Positions 9,793 to 17,991 of a DNA stretch of 64,000 bases are shown here, piece after piece. Both the position numbers and the translations under genes were made by a program. Each line of letters begins with the position of its first letter. Position 1 is the first letter of the stretch. The notes below the pieces were generated by a model. It made no database searches. It had not been told where the DNA came from and saw only the letters and a program-made list of their open reading frames with translations. The stretch is from Nitrospinota bacterium. GTDB taxonomy: Bacteria > Nitrospinota_A > UBA7883 > JACRGQ01. The DNA is taken from contig JACRGQ010000003.1 of the NCBI GenBank assembly GCA_016217735.1, positions 25,564 through 89,563 on the forward strand, in the 5' to 3' direction.

Positions 9793-12363
9793 ATGTTATT
9801 GACTTGTCCCAAGTGCGCCACGCGCTACGAAGTGGATGGCTCATCCATCCCCCAAGAGGGAACATACGCCCATTGCGCCACCTGTGAAAACATCTTTTTC
9901 GTAAAGAAAAAAATAAAGGCCGCATCCAAGGATGTGGCAAAAACCACAATGCCTGCCACGCAGGAACAGCCGGCGCCACAACCTGTTGAAGCCGCCGCCG
10001 AAGTTGCGGCGGAAGCCACTGCCCCGTCCTTTGAAGCAAAGCCCGCCCCGGAAGCGCCCATCCCCCCGGCCAAAGGTAAAGACGGTAAAGAGAGAAAGGA
10101 CCTCACGCCGGAACAAGTGGCGGCAATCATGAGCGGGATCGAGTACGAAGGAAAAGCGAAAGATGAAAAAAACGATTCCACCGACTTGACGGCACAGGAT
10201 CAGATCGATTCCATTCTGGGGAATGTCCACGACGATTTCAAGGTAATTACCGCTCCGCTCCCCTCCGCCGTCGCGGAAAAAACGGCGGTGAATGCCGGCG
10301 ACATCGAGGCGCTTTTAGCCAGCGTTCAAGCCCAGCGCCCTGAAGAACCGGTGTCCGCCCCGAAGCCCGCCGCCAAAGAAGAGGTCGGCGCGGATGACAT
10401 CGCCGCCATCCTCGCATCCGTCCAGGCGCAGCAACAGGCACCGAAAAAAGAAGAGCCCAAAATGGCCACGGCAAGCGATATCGACGATATCTTTGCATCC
10501 GTCCAGGCGCAGCAACCGGCACCGGCGCCCGCCCCGAAGCCCGCCGCCAAAGAAGAGGTCGGCGCGGATGACATCGCCGCCATCCTCGCATCCGTCCAAT
10601 CGCAGCAACCGGACCCGAAAAAAGAAGAACCCAAAACGGCCACGGCAAGCGATATCGACGATATCTTTGCATCCGTCCAGGCACAGCAACAGGCACCGGC
10701 GCCCGCCCCGAAGCCCGCCGCCAAAGAGGAGGTCGGCGCGGACGACATCGCCGCCATCCTCGCATCCGTCCAATCGCAGCAACCGCCCGCCCCGGACAAC
10801 ATTGACGCGATATTTGCCGGCGCCAACGCCACGCCTTCGGCGGGCAAAATGGATAGCCAAGACGACATCGACGCCATTCTGATGACGGCCGCCGCTCCCG
10901 CGCCGCGGGAAAGCATTCTGGAACAGGAAGCCGTCTCTTCCACCCAAGCTCTTTCCAATAACGACATCGATTCCATCCTGGCCGGCGCGGCAACCGAAAA
11001 AGAATCTCCCGCTCCCGCCGCGCCGCGGGGAGAGGATGGGAACATAATCTCGCAATCCGACCTCGACTCCCTCTTTGCGGCCGCCGCCGCGCCGTCGGCC
11101 CCCGCCGCGGAAAAGCCCTCGAAAGAAGCCGAGGGGGATTTGATCTCGCAAAACGACCTTGACGCCCTGCTGGGCGAAACCAAGGCCCCGTCCGCCGCCG
11201 CGGAAGAACCGGGCGATCTGGTCAGCCAGGGCGATCTTGACGCCCTCATGACGGGGGAAGGCGCGCCGAAAGCCGCGGCCCCAGTGTCCGCGGGTCAGTT
11301 GCTGGAGGAGGGAAACGACGAGTTGGAATCGCTGTTCGCCCAGGAAGCGGGCGGCTCCATTGCAGTTCCCAAGGCGGCAACCGCGGCGGCTCCGGCGCCG
11401 GAATACGAAGGGGTCGACACCTCGATGTTCGAGGGATTGGACAAGATAACGGCGGAAGAGGCTCCCGCCGCCGCGGAAGAACACCACGCGGAAGCGGAGA
11501 AGAAACCGGGCACACTATCCAACATCATCGCCTTTATTAAAAATAAGCTGCCCAAACGCAAACAGAAAGAGCGGGCTTTTACCATCGAGGAAGAGCACCA
11601 CGCCGAACCGGATCACGGCGAAGCGCCGAAAAAGAAAAAAGCCGGGATGCTGGTCAAGATCGCCCTCCCCGCGGCGGCGGGAGTGGCGCTGACGCTCGGG
11701 GCCGGCTGGTACTACTTTGTGAAACCGAAATCCCATCCGGTGGTGGCGGCCCAAAAAGCCGCGGCCCCGGAAAAGGCGCTGCCCGCTCCGGCGCAACCGG
11801 TGGCGGAACCGCAAAAGGAAACGCCCCCCGCCGAAACCCACGCGGCGCCGCCGCCCGCGCATGAGGAAGCAAAAGCCGAGGCTCCCAAAGCTCCGCCGCC
11901 GCCCGCGCATGAAGAAAAGAAACCCGAAGCTCCCCCCGCCGCCACCGCCGAGGCTCCGAAGCCGAAGGACGCGAAGGAGGCCGCCGCGGCCGCGCACGAA
12001 GACGCGCGCAAGGCGGCGCTTGAGGCGGAAAAGCTGATCCCCCCCTCCCTGGTGGAAGCCACCATCATGAAAGTGGGCGTGATGCTGCCGGTGGACTTCA
12101 ACTCATCGCAGGTGAAAATGATGACCGCCGAAGTGGAACTGCAATTCGCCACCGCGTCGGAATTCAAAACGGCGGAGGCCAAAAAATTCATCTACGAACT
12201 GGCGCTTGAAAACGAGATCGAAGTGTTCTTCAAAGACAAGTTCTACGAAGAAACCCGCTACGCCAAAGACAAGCTGATGGCCTACCTCTTTGAGCGCATC
12301 AAAAAGCGGGGCGATCTGGAAAAGATCACCGGCGTGAACATCGCGGAACTCGCCCTGAAATAA
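9793..12363 (+). CDS. MJ0042-type zinc-ribbon protein with tandem FliM-like docking peptides, TM helix and periplasmic domain
   Basis: This 856-residue protein has no overall match I know. Residues 1-36 are an MJ0042-type zinc ribbon with C5, C8, C28 and C31. Residues 100-515 are low-complexity Ala/Pro/Glu linker holding at least 13 copies of a short acidic helix: LTAQDQIDSIL (132 on), VNAGDIEALL, GADDIAAILASVQ (three times), ASDIDDIFASVQ (twice), SQDDIDAIL, LSNNDIDSIL, ISQSDLDSLF, LISQNDLDALL and LVSQGDLDALM. These resemble the FliM N-terminal CheY-binding peptide (consensus SQ-x-E/D-I-D-A-L-L). A basic stretch and one transmembrane helix (about 617-643, VKIALPAAAGVALTLGAGW) follow, then a Pro/Ala spacer and a C-terminal domain (about 748-856) vaguely like FliL. 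Topology would put the peptides in the cytoplasm. The function is unknown; a scaffold for response-regulator-like partners is inferred. Confidence 0.7.
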   Translation: MLLTCPKCATRYEVDGSSIPQEGTYAHCATCENIFFVKKKIKAASKDVAKTTMPATQEQPAPQPVEAAAEVAAEATAPSFEAKPAPEAPIPPAKGKDGKERKDLTPEQVAAIMSGIEYEGKAKDEKNDSTDLTAQDQIDSILGNVHDDFKVITAPLPSAVAEKTAVNAGDIEALLASVQAQRPEEPVSAPKPAAKEEVGADDIAAILASVQAQQQAPKKEEPKMATASDIDDIFASVQAQQPAPAPAPKPAAKEEVGADDIAAILASVQSQQPDPKKEEPKTATASDIDDIFASVQAQQQAPAPAPKPAAKEEVGADDIAAILASVQSQQPPAPDNIDAIFAGANATPSAGKMDSQDDIDAILMTAAAPAPRESILEQEAVSSTQALSNNDIDSILAGAATEKESPAPAAPRGEDGNIISQSDLDSLFAAAAAPSAPAAEKPSKEAEGDLISQNDLDALLGETKAPSAAAEEPGDLVSQGDLDALMTGEGAPKAAAPVSAGQLLEEGNDELESLFAQEAGGSIAVPKAATAAAPAPEYEGVDTSMFEGLDKITAEEAPAAAEEHHAEAEKKPGTLSNIIAFIKNKLPKRKQKERAFTIEEEHHAEPDHGEAPKKKKAGMLVKIALPAAAGVALTLGAGWYYFVKPKSHPVVAAQKAAAPEKALPAPAQPVAEPQKETPPAETHAAPPPAHEEAKAEAPKAPPPPAHEEKKPEAPPAATAEAPKPKDAKEAAAAAHEDARKAALEAEKLIPPSLVEATIMKVGVMLPVDFNSSQVKMMTAEVELQFATASEFKTAEAKKFIYELALENEIEVFFKDKFYEETRYAKDKLMAYLFERIKKRGDLEKITGVNIAELALK
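10357..10790 (+). repeat. 174-bp in-frame tandem repeat inside the zinc-ribbon gene
   Basis: The string GCCCCGAAGCCCGCCGCCAA recurs at 10357, 10531 and 10705, a period of exactly 174 bases or 58 codons. Each unit encodes one GADDIAAILASVQ and one ASDIDDIFASVQ motif plus Pro/Ala linker. The near identity of the copies points to recent duplication and makes copy number likely to vary between strains. Confidence 0.85.
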
Positions 12364-12414
12364 GCGCCGCGGCTTCCCGGGAAAAACAGGAAGCGCGGAA
12401 CGCGCCCGCCGGGA

Positions 12415-12711
12415 TTATTCTTCGGCGGCGACTTCCTTGCCGTCGACAATCAGGCGGAACTCCTTGCCGGTTTTGAAGAAGGGAACTTTTTTCGGAGGCA
12501 CAAAGACTTTTTCGCCGGTCTTGGGGTTGCGCCCCTCCTTGGCCGAACGGTGCCGCACCCGGAAGCTGCCGAAACCGCGGATTTCCACCTTGTCCCCTTT
12601 GGCAAGGGATTCGATAATCGAGTTGGTGAAAATGTTGATAACGCCTTCCGCCTGCTGCTTCGTGATATTCAGCTTGGCGGCCAGCTTTTCGGCCATATCG
12701 GATTTGGTCAT
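12415..12711 (-). CDS. HU/IHF family DNA-bending protein
   Basis: This 98-residue protein has the full HU/IHF fold: N-terminal helices (TKSDMAEKLAAKLNITKQQA), the GDKVEIRGFGSFRVR strand pair and the DNA-binding arm GRNPKTGEKVFVPPKKVPFF ending KTGKEF. The GRNPKTG tip and the PPKK-VPFFK ending are closer to IHF subunits than to HU, but a homodimeric HU-like role cannot be excluded. It is convergent with the 856-aa gene. A GC-rich imperfect hairpin lies in the 50-base gap between the two stops. Confidence 0.9.
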   Translation of the reverse strand: MTKSDMAEKLAAKLNITKQQAEGVINIFTNSIIESLAKGDKVEIRGFGSFRVRHRSAKEGRNPKTGEKVFVPPKKVPFFKTGKEFRLIVDGKEVAAEE

Positions 12712-12792
12712 ACCCCTTACCCCTCCAACCTCTAAACGGATTGATTTTACAGCAAAAGCCTATCAGAAATAAACGCCGTGCGTCAACCGCAA

Positions 12793-13026
12793 TCAGTTGT
12801 AGCTGTTGTCCTCCATCGTGTCTTCGAAATGCTGCTCGACATATTCGTCGATCATGTCGTTCACCCGGTCCTGAAAGAGGTCGATCTCCTCGATATCCTC
12901 CATCTGGTCGAGATGGATGCGGATGATATTATCAAGTATCGCTTCGCGGTCTTCGGCCGTCAGCTCGTTTTCAAGCAAAAGCCGGTTTACTTCGGTGAGG
13001 ATTTTATCCCTTCTGCTGTTATCCAT
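12793..13026 (-). CDS. Small acidic hypothetical protein
   Basis: A 77-residue, strongly acidic, all-helical protein (MDNSRRDKILTEVNRLL to QHFEDTMEDNSYN). The ATG at 13024-13026 has GGAGAAG seven bases upstream; a GTG four codons earlier is the alternative start. I recognise no family. It lies upstream of and in the same direction as the HU-like gene, 80 bases apart. Confidence 0.6.
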   Translation of the reverse strand: MDNSRRDKILTEVNRLLLENELTAEDREAILDNIIRIHLDQMEDIEEIDLFQDRVNDMIDEYVEQHFEDTMEDNSYN

Positions 13027-13124
13027 TTGCTTCTCCACAATCTCGTTAGCTATAACAATAGCCGCTTACGGACTTAAACGCAACACGGTGCAAAAACAGC
13101 AGTTACTGCCGCGTGGAGATGCGT

Positions 13125-14048
13125 CTACCAGTCGAATGCCCGAATATCGCGCCGGAGCTGGAACATCACTCCGAACTCGGTTCCCTGGTCAGCCGTATCG
13201 CCCCTTACAATACGGTCGGAATACAAACCGGCCTGCACGCGGAAGCTGTGATCGGCAACGGGAAAATAATGTATCCACCCCTCCATGCGGAGCCGCTCTT
13301 TATCCAGCCAAGGGTTCCCCTTATTTTGGTTGTTGTAAAAAGTGTATTGCGGGGCGAAGGCGAAGCGGTACGCCGCCGTTTCGGACGGCTCGTAAATAAT
13401 CGCGGGACGTATGATCAGCGCCCCTATCGCGGTGGGGAACGAGGTCACGATGCTGTTGACGGTATCGGGATTGCCGCCGGCGCCGGGAACCACCACGCCG
13501 GTCTTGCCCGCCGCGCGATGCTCGTACAGATAGGTGACCCGCAGGCTGGGGATAAAAGTTCCCGCTTCCGCCGCCGCCACGCAGCGCGTCTCGTAGATGG
13601 AGAGATGGATTGAAAGGGTGGGTTCACGCCGGGCCACGCTCCCGCCATCGGGAAAAAATACGAACTCCTGGTAATTTGCCCCGATATCGATCAGCGAAAG
13701 CCCCCTCTCCAGCCTTCCCGATTTGCCTGTGGCGGCCCTTGCGGCGCCAACGGTATATCCCACATACCAGCGGGCCGGCTGGTCGGGATGCGCGGCTTCA
13801 ATCAGCTCTTCATTCTCGTTGAGCGGGACAAGAATAAAAAACCCGTCGCGCGGTTCAGATTGCCCGGCGCCCGTTTTTGGCTGCGGCGCAGGCTCATCCC
13901 CCGTCTCCAGCCGCACATGGGCGTACCGGTAGACCGGGGAAACGCCTAACAGCGCCCCCACCGCCGGCTCCGCCGCTTCCGCCCGCGGCGCGGCAACGGC
14001 GGCAAGGAGCGCCATACCGCACAGCCACCGCCTCATTGCGCTCCCCAT
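13125..14048 (-). CDS. Secreted, probable outer-membrane beta-barrel protein
   Basis: The 307-residue product starts with a signal peptide (MRRWLCGMALLAAVAAPRAEA, cleavage after AEA). The rest is rich in alternating aromatic strands with polar turns, such as WYVGYTVGAARA, EPTLSIHLSIYE, SLRVTYLYEH, YRFAFAPQYTFYNNQNKG and GVMFQLRRDIRAF, and ends near an aromatic residue, as outer-membrane barrels do. I cannot place it in a named family. The first ATG has AAGGAG nine bases upstream; a second ATG four codons in is possible. It could be a channel or a structural barrel; the substrate is unknown. Confidence 0.6.
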   Translation of the reverse strand: MGSAMRRWLCGMALLAAVAAPRAEAAEPAVGALLGVSPVYRYAHVRLETGDEPAPQPKTGAGQSEPRDGFFILVPLNENEELIEAAHPDQPARWYVGYTVGAARAATGKSGRLERGLSLIDIGANYQEFVFFPDGGSVARREPTLSIHLSIYETRCVAAAEAGTFIPSLRVTYLYEHRAAGKTGVVVPGAGGNPDTVNSIVTSFPTAIGALIIRPAIIYEPSETAAYRFAFAPQYTFYNNQNKGNPWLDKERLRMEGWIHYFPVADHSFRVQAGLYSDRIVRGDTADQGTEFGVMFQLRRDIRAFDW

Positions 14049-14260
14049 CGATTGCCGCTCCTTACCGGTTCATGATTAGTTGCCAGGTTCCGCCGCCGGG
14101 ACGCGGCGCACTTCTCCCATACTTCTCATCGTATTTCGCCGGGGGTTACTTAAGGGGCCGCCCTCTTTGATATAGCGGGATTCCGGGCGGCGGGGAACAT
14201 TTTATTCCGCGCCTCCCATTCCCGCTTTATTCGGTGAATAATGCGGGCTATGATTGCCGC

Positions 14261-15013
14261 ATGTGGGTACACGCGGGGGGCCATAAGGTTTATTACGAGC
14301 AGGCGGGGGACGGCGAACCCCTTCTCCTGCTTCACGGCTGGGGAGTGAGCGGCGAGATTTTCAGGCCCCTGCTGATGCGGCTTGCCGGGCGGCTGGAGGT
14401 TCGGGCCATCGATTTCCCCGGCTTCGGCCAGACCGAAAAACCGGACGGCGCGTGGGGAACCGAAGAGTACGCCGAGCTGGTGAAAAAAATCCTCGATGCG
14501 TGGGGGCTGAAAAGCATCGATATCGTCGGCCACTCCTTCGGCGCGCGGGTGGCGCTCCGCCTTGCCCACCGCCATCCCGAATATGTGAAAACGCTGATAC
14601 TCACCGGCGCGGCCGGCATCCGCATCCAAAAACCCGCGCCGCTCTCCCGCAGGCTGCTGGTGAAAGCGGGCAAGTTTTTCGGCAATCTCGGCGCGCCGGG
14701 ACGGATGGTCAAGGAGGCCATATATAGGAAGGTCAGCTCCGCCGATTACCTCGCCGCCGGGGCGATGCGCCCCACCCTCGTCAAAGTGGTCAACGAAGAC
14801 ATGCGCGGCATCCTCCCCGCCATCACGCAACCCGTTCATCTGATCTGGGGGGAAAACGACCGCGACACCACGCTGGAGGCGGCGGAAATCATGCACGCCG
14901 GGCTGAAGAACTCGACGCTTACGGTAATTCCGGGGGCGGGGCATTATGCGTTTCTGGACAGGCCCGAAGAATTTTACCAACATCTTAATAAGGCGCTGGG
15001 TGGAAGCAGGTAG
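14261..15013 (+). CDS. Alpha/beta-fold hydrolase
   Basis: This is a canonical alpha/beta hydrolase of 250 residues. The oxyanion-hole motif LLHGWGVSG, the nucleophile elbow GHSFGAR, the acid in WGENDRDT and the late histidine in GAGHYAF give a complete catalytic triad. The substrate is unknown; the family includes esterases, haloalkane dehalogenases and C-C hydrolases. The ATG at 14261 begins MWVHAGG; a GTG nine codons earlier is an alternative, and neither has a strong ribosome site. The stop codon TAG lies inside GCAGGTAGGTCGC, the left border of a hairpin-module element. Confidence 0.8.
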   Translation: MWVHAGGHKVYYEQAGDGEPLLLLHGWGVSGEIFRPLLMRLAGRLEVRAIDFPGFGQTEKPDGAWGTEEYAELVKKILDAWGLKSIDIVGHSFGARVALRLAHRHPEYVKTLILTGAAGIRIQKPAPLSRRLLVKAGKFFGNLGAPGRMVKEAIYRKVSSADYLAAGAMRPTLVKVVNEDMRGILPAITQPVHLIWGENDRDTTLEAAEIMHAGLKNSTLTVIPGAGHYAFLDRPEEFYQHLNKALGGSR

Positions 15014-15103
15014 GTCGCACATTCCTGTGTGACATTGCCCCGCAGGGGCAACCGGTTGGCCCTTTGGGCCGACGACAGGCAGGAATGCCCGTCCTGCCGG
15101 GAA
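15009..15103. repeat. Hairpin-module intergenic element
   Basis: Four stem-loops follow each other: GTCGCACA/TGTGTGAC with one G-T pair (15014-15033), the perfect TTGCCCC-GCA-GGGGCAA (15035-15051), TTGGCCC/GGGCCGA (15056-15072) and GGCAGGA/TCCTGCC (15078-15098), ending in CCGGGAAAAA. The TTGCCCC hairpin is identical to one at 17679-17695. It lies between two genes on the same strand. Confidence 0.75.
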
Positions 15104-15132
15104 AAAGGCGGGAACGAAAAAATGAGGGATAC

Positions 15133-16725
15133 ATGACGTTTTACGGATACGCGGCGGAGGCCGCATGGATGTTCTTCTCCGCGGCGGCGATGCTCCGCTT
15201 TGCCCATGTGCTGCAAGCCGAGCGCTACCACACCGGCGCATACGTCAAATGGGTGCTGGAGGGGGGCGGCGCAAACACCTTCCTTCGCAACACATATGAC
15301 GCGGCGCTGCACTTCACGGCCTTCGGCTTCCTCTTCCTGCTGTTCGGACAGTTGATGCGGATCAACCTTGCCGAGTTGGCCCTTACAGCCATCGCCATCT
15401 TCTGGGCCGCCGCCAATATCCGGGCGGATAAAGCTCAAAAGAAACCGCTCGTCATCACCGCGCGCGTCAAGCGTCTCTTCGCCGTCACGCTGCTCATCGA
15501 GGCGGCAATATTCGTCATCGTATTCTCCCATGGCGAAGCGCCGGCCGTCGCCACACTCGTGCTGCTCGGTTACGCGCAGCCGTTCATGCTGGCGCTCGGC
15601 AACATCGCGTCCGCCCCCATCGAAAAATCGTTGCAAGAGGGTTTCAAAAATCAGGCGCGCCAAAAACTGCGCGGCAAGCAGGTGGTCGCCATCACCGGCA
15701 GCTACGGCAAAACCGGCACCAAGGACGCGGTGGCGCACCTGCTGGAAACGAAATACCCGCTCATCAAAACCCCCGGCAGCTTCAACACGCCGATGGGGCT
15801 GTGCAAGGTAATCAACGACAACATGGAGCCGCACCACGAGATGTTCGTCACCGAGATGGGGGCCACCCGTCAAGGGGACATCAGGGAACTGTGCGAACTG
15901 GTCCGCCCCACCGTCGGCATCATCACCTCCATCGGCGTGGCGCACATGGAAACTTTTGGCGATATCGAAGCGGTGGCGCGGACGAAGTTCGAGCTGGCCG
16001 ACGCCTTGCCGCCGGACGGCGTCCTTATATATAACGCCGATTATGAACTGGCGCGGAAATATGCCGATGGCCGCCCGCAAAAGAAAATCACCTACGGCCT
16101 CGAACAGGCCGCCGATTATATGCCCGTGAACCTGCGGTGCGGACGCGAAGGGAGCACGTTCGACATCAAAACGCCGCAAGGGATGATCGAAGGGGTGAAG
16201 ATACAGCTTCTGGGGAAGCTCCACGCGCTGAACGTCACCGCCGCTTTCGCGGTGGGGCGGCATTTCGGCATCGACCCGGAGCGGCTCAAGCACGGCGCGA
16301 GCACTTTGGCGCAGGTGGAAGCCCGTTTGCAGCTTATCCAGAATCCCGGCGGTTACCTCATCATCAACGACGGCTTCAACAGCAACCCCGTCGGAGCCGC
16401 CACCGCCGCCGAGACGTTGGGGTATTTCGCGGGATTCAAAAAAATCATGGTCACCCCCGGCATTGTCGACTTGGGCGGCGAACACGAAAAGGTGAACTTC
16501 GCCTTCGGCAAGGCCGCCGCGCCGTTTTGCGATGTGGCGCTGCTGATAAACGAGCGGCGCACCAAGCCGATCGCCGACGGCTTGTTGGCGGCCGGTTTCG
16601 ATGAAAACAACATCCTTCCTTTTCCCTCGCTTGCCGCCGCGCGCGGATGGCTGACGGCGAACGCCGACGCGCAATGCGTTGTGCTCTTCGAGAACGACCT
16701 CCCCGACCACATGGAAAAGTTTTAG
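15133..16725 (+). CDS. Membrane-anchored Mur ligase (MurF-like) homologue
   Basis: This 530-residue protein has about five hydrophobic helices in residues 1-157, then a Mur-ligase catalytic core. The ATP-binding P-loop is ITGSYGKTGTK (G189 to K197), replacing the usual GTNGKTT with SYGKTGT. The central domain has TEMGATRQGDIRELC and ITSIGVAHMETFG, a MurF-like pattern where MurF has GANHPGEI and NIGNAHLEGFG. The C-terminal domain follows with NDGFNSNPVG. The start ATG at 15133 follows a weak GAGGGA site. It may add D-Ala-D-Ala to the peptidoglycan precursor in place of soluble MurF, which is absent from the dcw operon here, or act on another amino-acid or polymer substrate. Which one is not shown by the sequence. 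Confidence 0.65.
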   Translation: MTFYGYAAEAAWMFFSAAAMLRFAHVLQAERYHTGAYVKWVLEGGGANTFLRNTYDAALHFTAFGFLFLLFGQLMRINLAELALTAIAIFWAAANIRADKAQKKPLVITARVKRLFAVTLLIEAAIFVIVFSHGEAPAVATLVLLGYAQPFMLALGNIASAPIEKSLQEGFKNQARQKLRGKQVVAITGSYGKTGTKDAVAHLLETKYPLIKTPGSFNTPMGLCKVINDNMEPHHEMFVTEMGATRQGDIRELCELVRPTVGIITSIGVAHMETFGDIEAVARTKFELADALPPDGVLIYNADYELARKYADGRPQKKITYGLEQAADYMPVNLRCGREGSTFDIKTPQGMIEGVKIQLLGKLHALNVTAAFAVGRHFGIDPERLKHGASTLAQVEARLQLIQNPGGYLIINDGFNSNPVGAATAAETLGYFAGFKKIMVTPGIVDLGGEHEKVNFAFGKAAAPFCDVALLINERRTKPIADGLLAAGFDENNILPFPSLAAARGWLTANADAQCVVLFENDLPDHMEKF

Positions 16726-16746
16726 TAATTTGCTATACTGCTTTTC

Positions 16747-17286
16747 ATGGGCGGAGACGGGCGGAAATTATCGATGAAAGGGAGCGCCTCAACGCTTCCC
16801 GCTGTCGAAAGAAGTATTTACCTGATCCGTGGCCACAAAGTTCTTTTAAGTCCCGATCTCGCGGCGCTCTACGAAATTGAGAATAGGATTCTCGTTCAGG
16901 CGGTGAAAAGGAATCTAAACCGCTTCCCGGAAGATTTCATGTTCCAATTGACCGTGGAAGAATCCAAAAACTTGAAATCACAATTTGTGACTTCAAGTTG
17001 GGGTGGGCGGCGGCATCCGCCCTATGCCTTCACCGAGCAGGGGGTGGCCATGCTGTCCAGCGTGCTGAAAAGCCCCCGCGCCATCGCCGTGAACATTGAG
17101 ATCATGCGGACATTCGTAAAACTGCGGCAGTTCCTTGCCACAAACGAAGGGCTGGCCCGCAAATTGGCGGATGTTGAAAAGAAATACGACCGCCAATTCA
17201 AAGCCGTATTCGACGCCATTCGGCAACTTATGGAACCGCCTCAAAGATTGAGCAAGCCAAAAATCGGATTTCGGCGCAAAGATTGA
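16747..17286 (+). CDS. ORF6N domain protein
   Basis: The 179-residue product has the ORF6N DNA-binding domain known from phage and bacterial antirepressor-like proteins: [36 protein letters not shown] and the [19 protein letters not shown] end. A C-terminal helix ([20 protein letters not shown]) probably dimerises. It starts 21 bases after the Mur-ligase homologue and overlaps the spacer of the TfoX-like gene. Such genes move often; no phage genes adjoin it. The ATG lacks a good ribosome site, so an internal start is possible. Confidence 0.75.
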   Translation: MGGDGRKLSMKGSASTLPAVERSIYLIRGHKVLLSPDLAALYEIENRILVQAVKRNLNRFPEDFMFQLTVEESKNLKSQFVTSSWGGRRHPPYAFTEQGVAMLSSVLKSPRAIAVNIEIMRTFVKLRQFLATNEGLARKLADVEKKYDRQFKAVFDAIRQLMEPPQRLSKPKIGFRRKD

Positions 17287-17297
17287 GGACAATTTCC

Positions 17298-17627
17298 ATG
17301 AAAACCGATTCCTTTAAAGATTTTGTGATGGACCAGTTGGCGGGGTTCGGGGCCACCGCGCGGCCGATGTTCGGCGGCTACGGTTTATACAAAGGGGATG
17401 CGTTCTTCGGCATCATCATTAAAGAGCGTCTCTACTTCAAGACGGATGCGGCCACCCGGCTGCCGTATGAGGAACGGGGGATGAAGCCGTTCAAGGCGAG
17501 CGCCACGCAGACGCTCAAAAATTACATGGAAGTGCCGCCCGACATCCTTGAAGACGCGGAAGAGCTGAAAAGCTGGGCGCGCGCCGCCGCCGCGCTGAAA
17601 AAGCCCGCCCCCAAAAAGCGCCGCTGA
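17298..17627 (+). CDS. TfoX/Sxy N-terminal domain protein
   Basis: This 109-residue protein consists of the TfoX N-terminal domain alone, with VMDQLAGFGATARPMFGGYG and GIIIKERLYFKTD, ending in a lysine/arginine-rich tail. In gammaproteobacteria TfoX/Sxy promotes competence, but stand-alone N-terminal-domain proteins are widespread and mostly uncharacterised. The ATG at 17298 has GAGGA nine bases upstream, inside the end of the ORF6N gene, so the two are likely cotranscribed. Confidence 0.8.
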   Translation: MKTDSFKDFVMDQLAGFGATARPMFGGYGLYKGDAFFGIIIKERLYFKTDAATRLPYEERGMKPFKASATQTLKNYMEVPPDILEDAEELKSWARAAAALKKPAPKKRR

Positions 17628-17650
17628 CTGCCGCCCCACTGGGCCGGTGA

Positions 17651-17800
17651 TCAGGTAGGTCACACAGCCTGTGTGACATTGCCCCGCAGGGGCAACCGCT
17701 TTCGGCCCGGTGGGCCGATGACAGGCAGGATGGGAGGAGCGGAACGGCTTTTTCCATCCGCTCCGGAGATGGCCTATAGGCCGTTGCCCGTCCTGCCAGG
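17651..17800. repeat. Hairpin-module intergenic element with nested hairpins
   Basis: Modules in order: GTCACACA-GCC-TGTGTGAC (17659-17677, perfect), TTGCCCC-GCA-GGGGCAA (17679-17695, identical to 15035-15051), TCGGCCC-GGT-GGGCCGA (17702-17718), then an outer stem GGCAGGA (17724-17730) with TCCTGCC (17791-17797) enclosing GGAGCGGA/TCCGCTCC (17736-17764) and GGCCTATAGGCC (17771-17782). Compared with the copy at 15.0 kb, two hairpins have been inserted between the arms of the last stem. The remaining sequence to 17991 holds only the presumed promoter of the next gene. Confidence 0.75.
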
Positions 17801-17991
17801 AAAAGGTGAAGAACTCTTTTAGGTGATTGCGCCCATCTCCCCCTAATGTTAGTATGCGAGGTCTGATAATCCGGAAGAGGGGGCACACTTTTGGATTTAA
17901 GGTGCGTATTAACGGTGTGTTTAAGCACCGCGTAACGGCTTTCGCAAAAAGGAAAAGCGTTAATACTTACTGTTCATAAGGAAGCGGGTAT

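Noticed and set aside
10357..10790. Assembly duplication in the zinc-ribbon gene
   Set aside because: The repeat copies differ at scattered positions and keep the frame exactly, so real tandem duplication is more likely than a misassembly, though reads would be decisive.
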